Shown here one piece after another: positions 61,601-64,000 of a stretch of DNA of 64,000 nt. Below the pieces are notes generated by a model that saw nothing but the letters and a program-made list of their open reading frames with translations, did not search any database and was not told where the DNA came from. Both the position numbers and the translations under genes were made by a program. The first letter of the stretch is position 1. Every line of letters starts with the position of its first letter. The DNA is taken from contig OZ234496.1 in the NCBI GenBank assembly GCA_965153455.1, positions 20,080,304 through 20,144,303 on the forward strand, written 5' to 3'. This stretch comes from Sphagnum compactum (Eukaryota > Bryophyta > Sphagnopsida > Sphagnales).

Positions 61601-64000
61601 TTGACATGAGTGCAGTTTCCATGCAACTTTCTTATTTAGTGATCAAAATGTATTACTATCTGTTGAAATGAGCAAGGTTGATGTTAGAGTAGGCACCTCA
61701 TACACACTGGATGGGACAGGCATCCTTGCTGGAAATCCTGTTCTTCTGCAGGAACAGTGTCAGGATAATGGGTTGGGGTTACTTCTGCAACATGATATTC
61801 TGGGAATAGTTGATTCATAAATTATGTGCAGATTGCAGAGCCATTGGAGAAAGGACTTGCAGAGGATATAGAAAATGGAGTAGTCTCACTAGATTGGCCC
61901 CGTAAGCGATTGGGTGATTTTTTCCAGACCAAATATGACTGGGATCTTTTAGCTGCTAGATCCATATGGGCTTTTGGTCCAGACAAACAGGTGCATTATG
62001 CTTACCTTTTCATGTTGTGTTTGTTTGGCATTTTTATACGGGTAATATTTAGCTACTATTGCATAACTGCTATTCAATATACATTGGAATTGCAGTCACA
62101 TGTTCTGATTTTTTGTATACAAAAAATCAGAAAGCATTGAGCACTAGAATGGGCTCTTGTTTGCAACAGCATGGATTTGTCTGGAAGATGTTGTGTCCAT
62201 GTGTTATTTGGCATTCCTGTACAAACTACACTCTGGTGTTGCTCATGCTGTTGCTGATCAGTATTTGCTTGTTATTGTGGATTCCCAGGGTCCAAATATT
62301 TTATTGGATGATACACTACCTAGTGAAGTTGACAAGGGCTTGCTGAATTCCGTGAAAGATTCAATTGTCCAAGGGTTTGTACTCAGCCATTCAGTTGACC
62401 TGATTCAGAATTTGCTAGTTGAAGTAGGATCTAGGCAGAGTTGTGTTGTATTAGGACCTGATAAATTTATCACAAGGTGACTTCATTCAAGGTGTGTTGT
62501 CTCTGTTTGTGGTTGCAAGTACTATGCTGACTGAACAGGGGCTCTGTGTTGGGTTTACAGATTTCAATGGGGGGCTAGAGAGGGACCTCTTTGCGATGAA
62601 CCCATTCGCAACCTCAAGTTCAAAATCCTTGATGCTGCAATAGCACAGGAGCCCCTACACCGTGGTGGTGGCCAAATCATCCCAACATCCCGGCGTGTTG
62701 CCTACTCAGCTTTCCTCATGGCGACCCCTCGCTTGATGGAACCTGTCTACTTTGTTGAGGTACAACTTTGCTTTGATTCACATTCGTTTAGCATTGCTTG
62801 TATGTTAGAACATATTGAAATCAAGGGGATAAGGTTCTTAAAGCATCAGGGCTTCAAGAATACAACAAAAGAACTTCTTGATGTAATTCTGGCTAAAATC
62901 TAAGGGTTTTACACTGTGCTTGGGTCTCAGCTAAGTTTTCAAGAATTCTGTTGATTCTCATTTTGTCATTATTTTGGGTGGTACAGATTCAAACACCTGC
63001 AGATTGTATGTCAGCAATTTATACAGTGTTGTCACGGCGTCGAGGTCATGTTACTGCAGATATACCAAAACCAGGAACCCCGGCCTACATTGTTAAGGTA
63101 TGTTGTTTCCATGCTTCTTGTTCACAATCTAGTGGAGTAGCTAGACAAGAGAAATTGTTCATCTAAGAATTTGAGGTTTTTCCTATGAGGTAATATATTG
63201 TGCATGGGCTTGTGTTAGCTATTGTTTTAAAATATATGTTATTATCTGGCAATTTGGAGATATCTTTCTGTAGATATAGTATGTAATGCACTGCCATGTG
63301 ATGGGTGAGGCTAATCCAAATTAGATTTCTTGTCACTGAATCACCACTTGCTTCTCATGTTTTGATACCCATATTTAGACTCCCGTTTGAACCTTTTTAA
63401 AAAAAGTTTGTGTATGTCAAATCCTTGGACTGTGCAGGCCTTTTTGCCCGTCATAGAATCATTTGGATTTGAAACAGACCTGCGGTACCATACACAGGGG
63501 CAAGCTTTCTGTCTCTCAGTTTTTGACCATTGGTCCATTGTCCCTGGTGATCCTTTGGACAAATCTGTTGTGCTGCGGCCTTTGGAACCTGCACCTGTCC
63601 AGCATCTTGCTCGTGAATTCATGGTGAAGACGAGACGGCGGAAGGTAGTGTCCTCCCCCAAAAGTCACACCCTTACATTTTTCCCAAGAATTCCTGCAAA
63701 CTCTCTCCATACCTTTGAGGTTCAATTCTCCAAATCAGCTTCTCAAATTTGTGAAGTTTGCCATGAGTAAACAGTGTTAAGAAATTGCCTGGTTATCATG
63801 GAGATTAGATTTCTTCTCAGATGAAGCAGTAGGACCTATATAGAATGTCTCTTGAGTTCACGCAAGTGTTTATTTTGTTTGGTGCATGGGACAAGGCATG
63901 TGTATGACTTGTGGAGTCTTGAGTACTGCAGGGCATGAGTGAAGATGTGAGCATCAACAAGTTTTTCGATGACCCTATGTTGCTGGAGCTTGCCCGCCAG
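58666..64000 (+). CDS. CLO: 116-kDa U5 snRNP GTPase Snu114 / CLO, C-terminus cut by the window edge
   Basis: An EF-2-like GTPase of the U5 snRNP that controls spliceosome activation and disassembly through Brr2 and Prp8; nuclear. Eleven exons: 58666-59418, 59727-59795, 59916-60296, 60403-61215, 61456-61554, 61832-61990, 62289-62374, 62561-62759, 62987-63097, 63438-63644 and 63932 to the edge. All introns are GT-AG and phases agree; only the exon 7/8 junction is phase 2. This gives 982 residues, with only about ten missing relative to the plant protein. The acidic N-terminus starts [20 protein letters not shown], the snRNP-specific extension. G-domain motifs are GHIHHGKT (149-156), DTPGH (219-223) and NKVD (273-276, split between exons 2 and 3). 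[15 protein letters not shown] and the end [13 protein letters not shown] are family signatures. No damage is seen. A telo box and a 170-bp array lie upstream. Confidence 0.95.
59421..59568 (+). repeat. 74-bp tandem duplication in intron 1 of Snu114/CLO
   Basis: GCAAAT(A/C)CCTTCTTCCTT begins at 59421 and 59495. Both copies contain TTAGGGTTCAGGGTTTAAGG, that is telo-box-like motifs just after the exon 1 donor. Confidence 0.85.

Noticed and set aside
1-64000. CRISPR array, bacterial operon or phage
   Set aside because: All real genes are spliced plant genes. The regular repeats seen are tandem satellites without unique spacers.

Overview
The window is nuclear DNA of a land plant. It carries four intron-rich genes with plant-type products: a TPC1-type two-pore channel, a plant alpha/beta-hydrolase with an N-terminal membrane domain, a dormancy/auxin-associated DRM1/ARP-type protein, and the U5 snRNP GTPase Snu114/CLO. 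They sit in AT-rich DNA full of old, frameshifted transposable elements. The genic islands are visibly more GC-rich than the tracts between them. A seed-free lineage such as a fern, lycophyte or bryophyte is possible, partly because the LINE family with a restriction-like endonuclease recalls ones I associate with such genomes, but this is a guess; I cannot name a species.

Layout. 1-2090 (minus): first five exons of TPC1, whose 3' part lies beyond the left edge; its promoter holds a 132-141 bp tandem repeat. 3039-9760: a nest of two dead elements, a SWIM-zinc-finger transposon with inverted ends and then a minus-strand LINE. 11437-14025 (minus): complete six-exon alpha/beta-hydrolase gene. 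15969-21290: a dispersed repeat in three copies, two of them inverted, with a small MITE between the inverted pair. 22300-24700: a second LINE fragment and a possible hAT scrap. 26290-31200 (plus): a decayed Ty3/gypsy element, gag to integrase, with a minisatellite between RNase H and integrase. 31201-41740: long gene-free AT-rich DNA with a 67-84 bp minisatellite. 41741-42638: a Helitron-like element. 45782-46404 (minus): a two-exon DRM1/ARP gene with a CT-rich promoter. 47200-57330: gene-free, with foldbacks and short duplications. 57330-58440: a 170-bp tandem array split by a second Helitron-like element, directly upstream of Snu114/CLO (58666 to the right edge, plus, 11 exons seen, last one cut by the window end).

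The four genes do not form a pathway: they are a vacuolar cation channel, a membrane-linked hydrolase, a small stress/dormancy protein and a spliceosomal GTPase, each with its own promoter. Exons were placed by reading conserved family sequence across GT-AG junctions whose phases agree throughout. The most unusual points are a 123-nt stop-free, frame-neutral intron in the hydrolase, two related Helitron-like elements of which one has an internal empty-site control, and a MITE with a clean TAA duplication. I found no clearly new multi-gene system.
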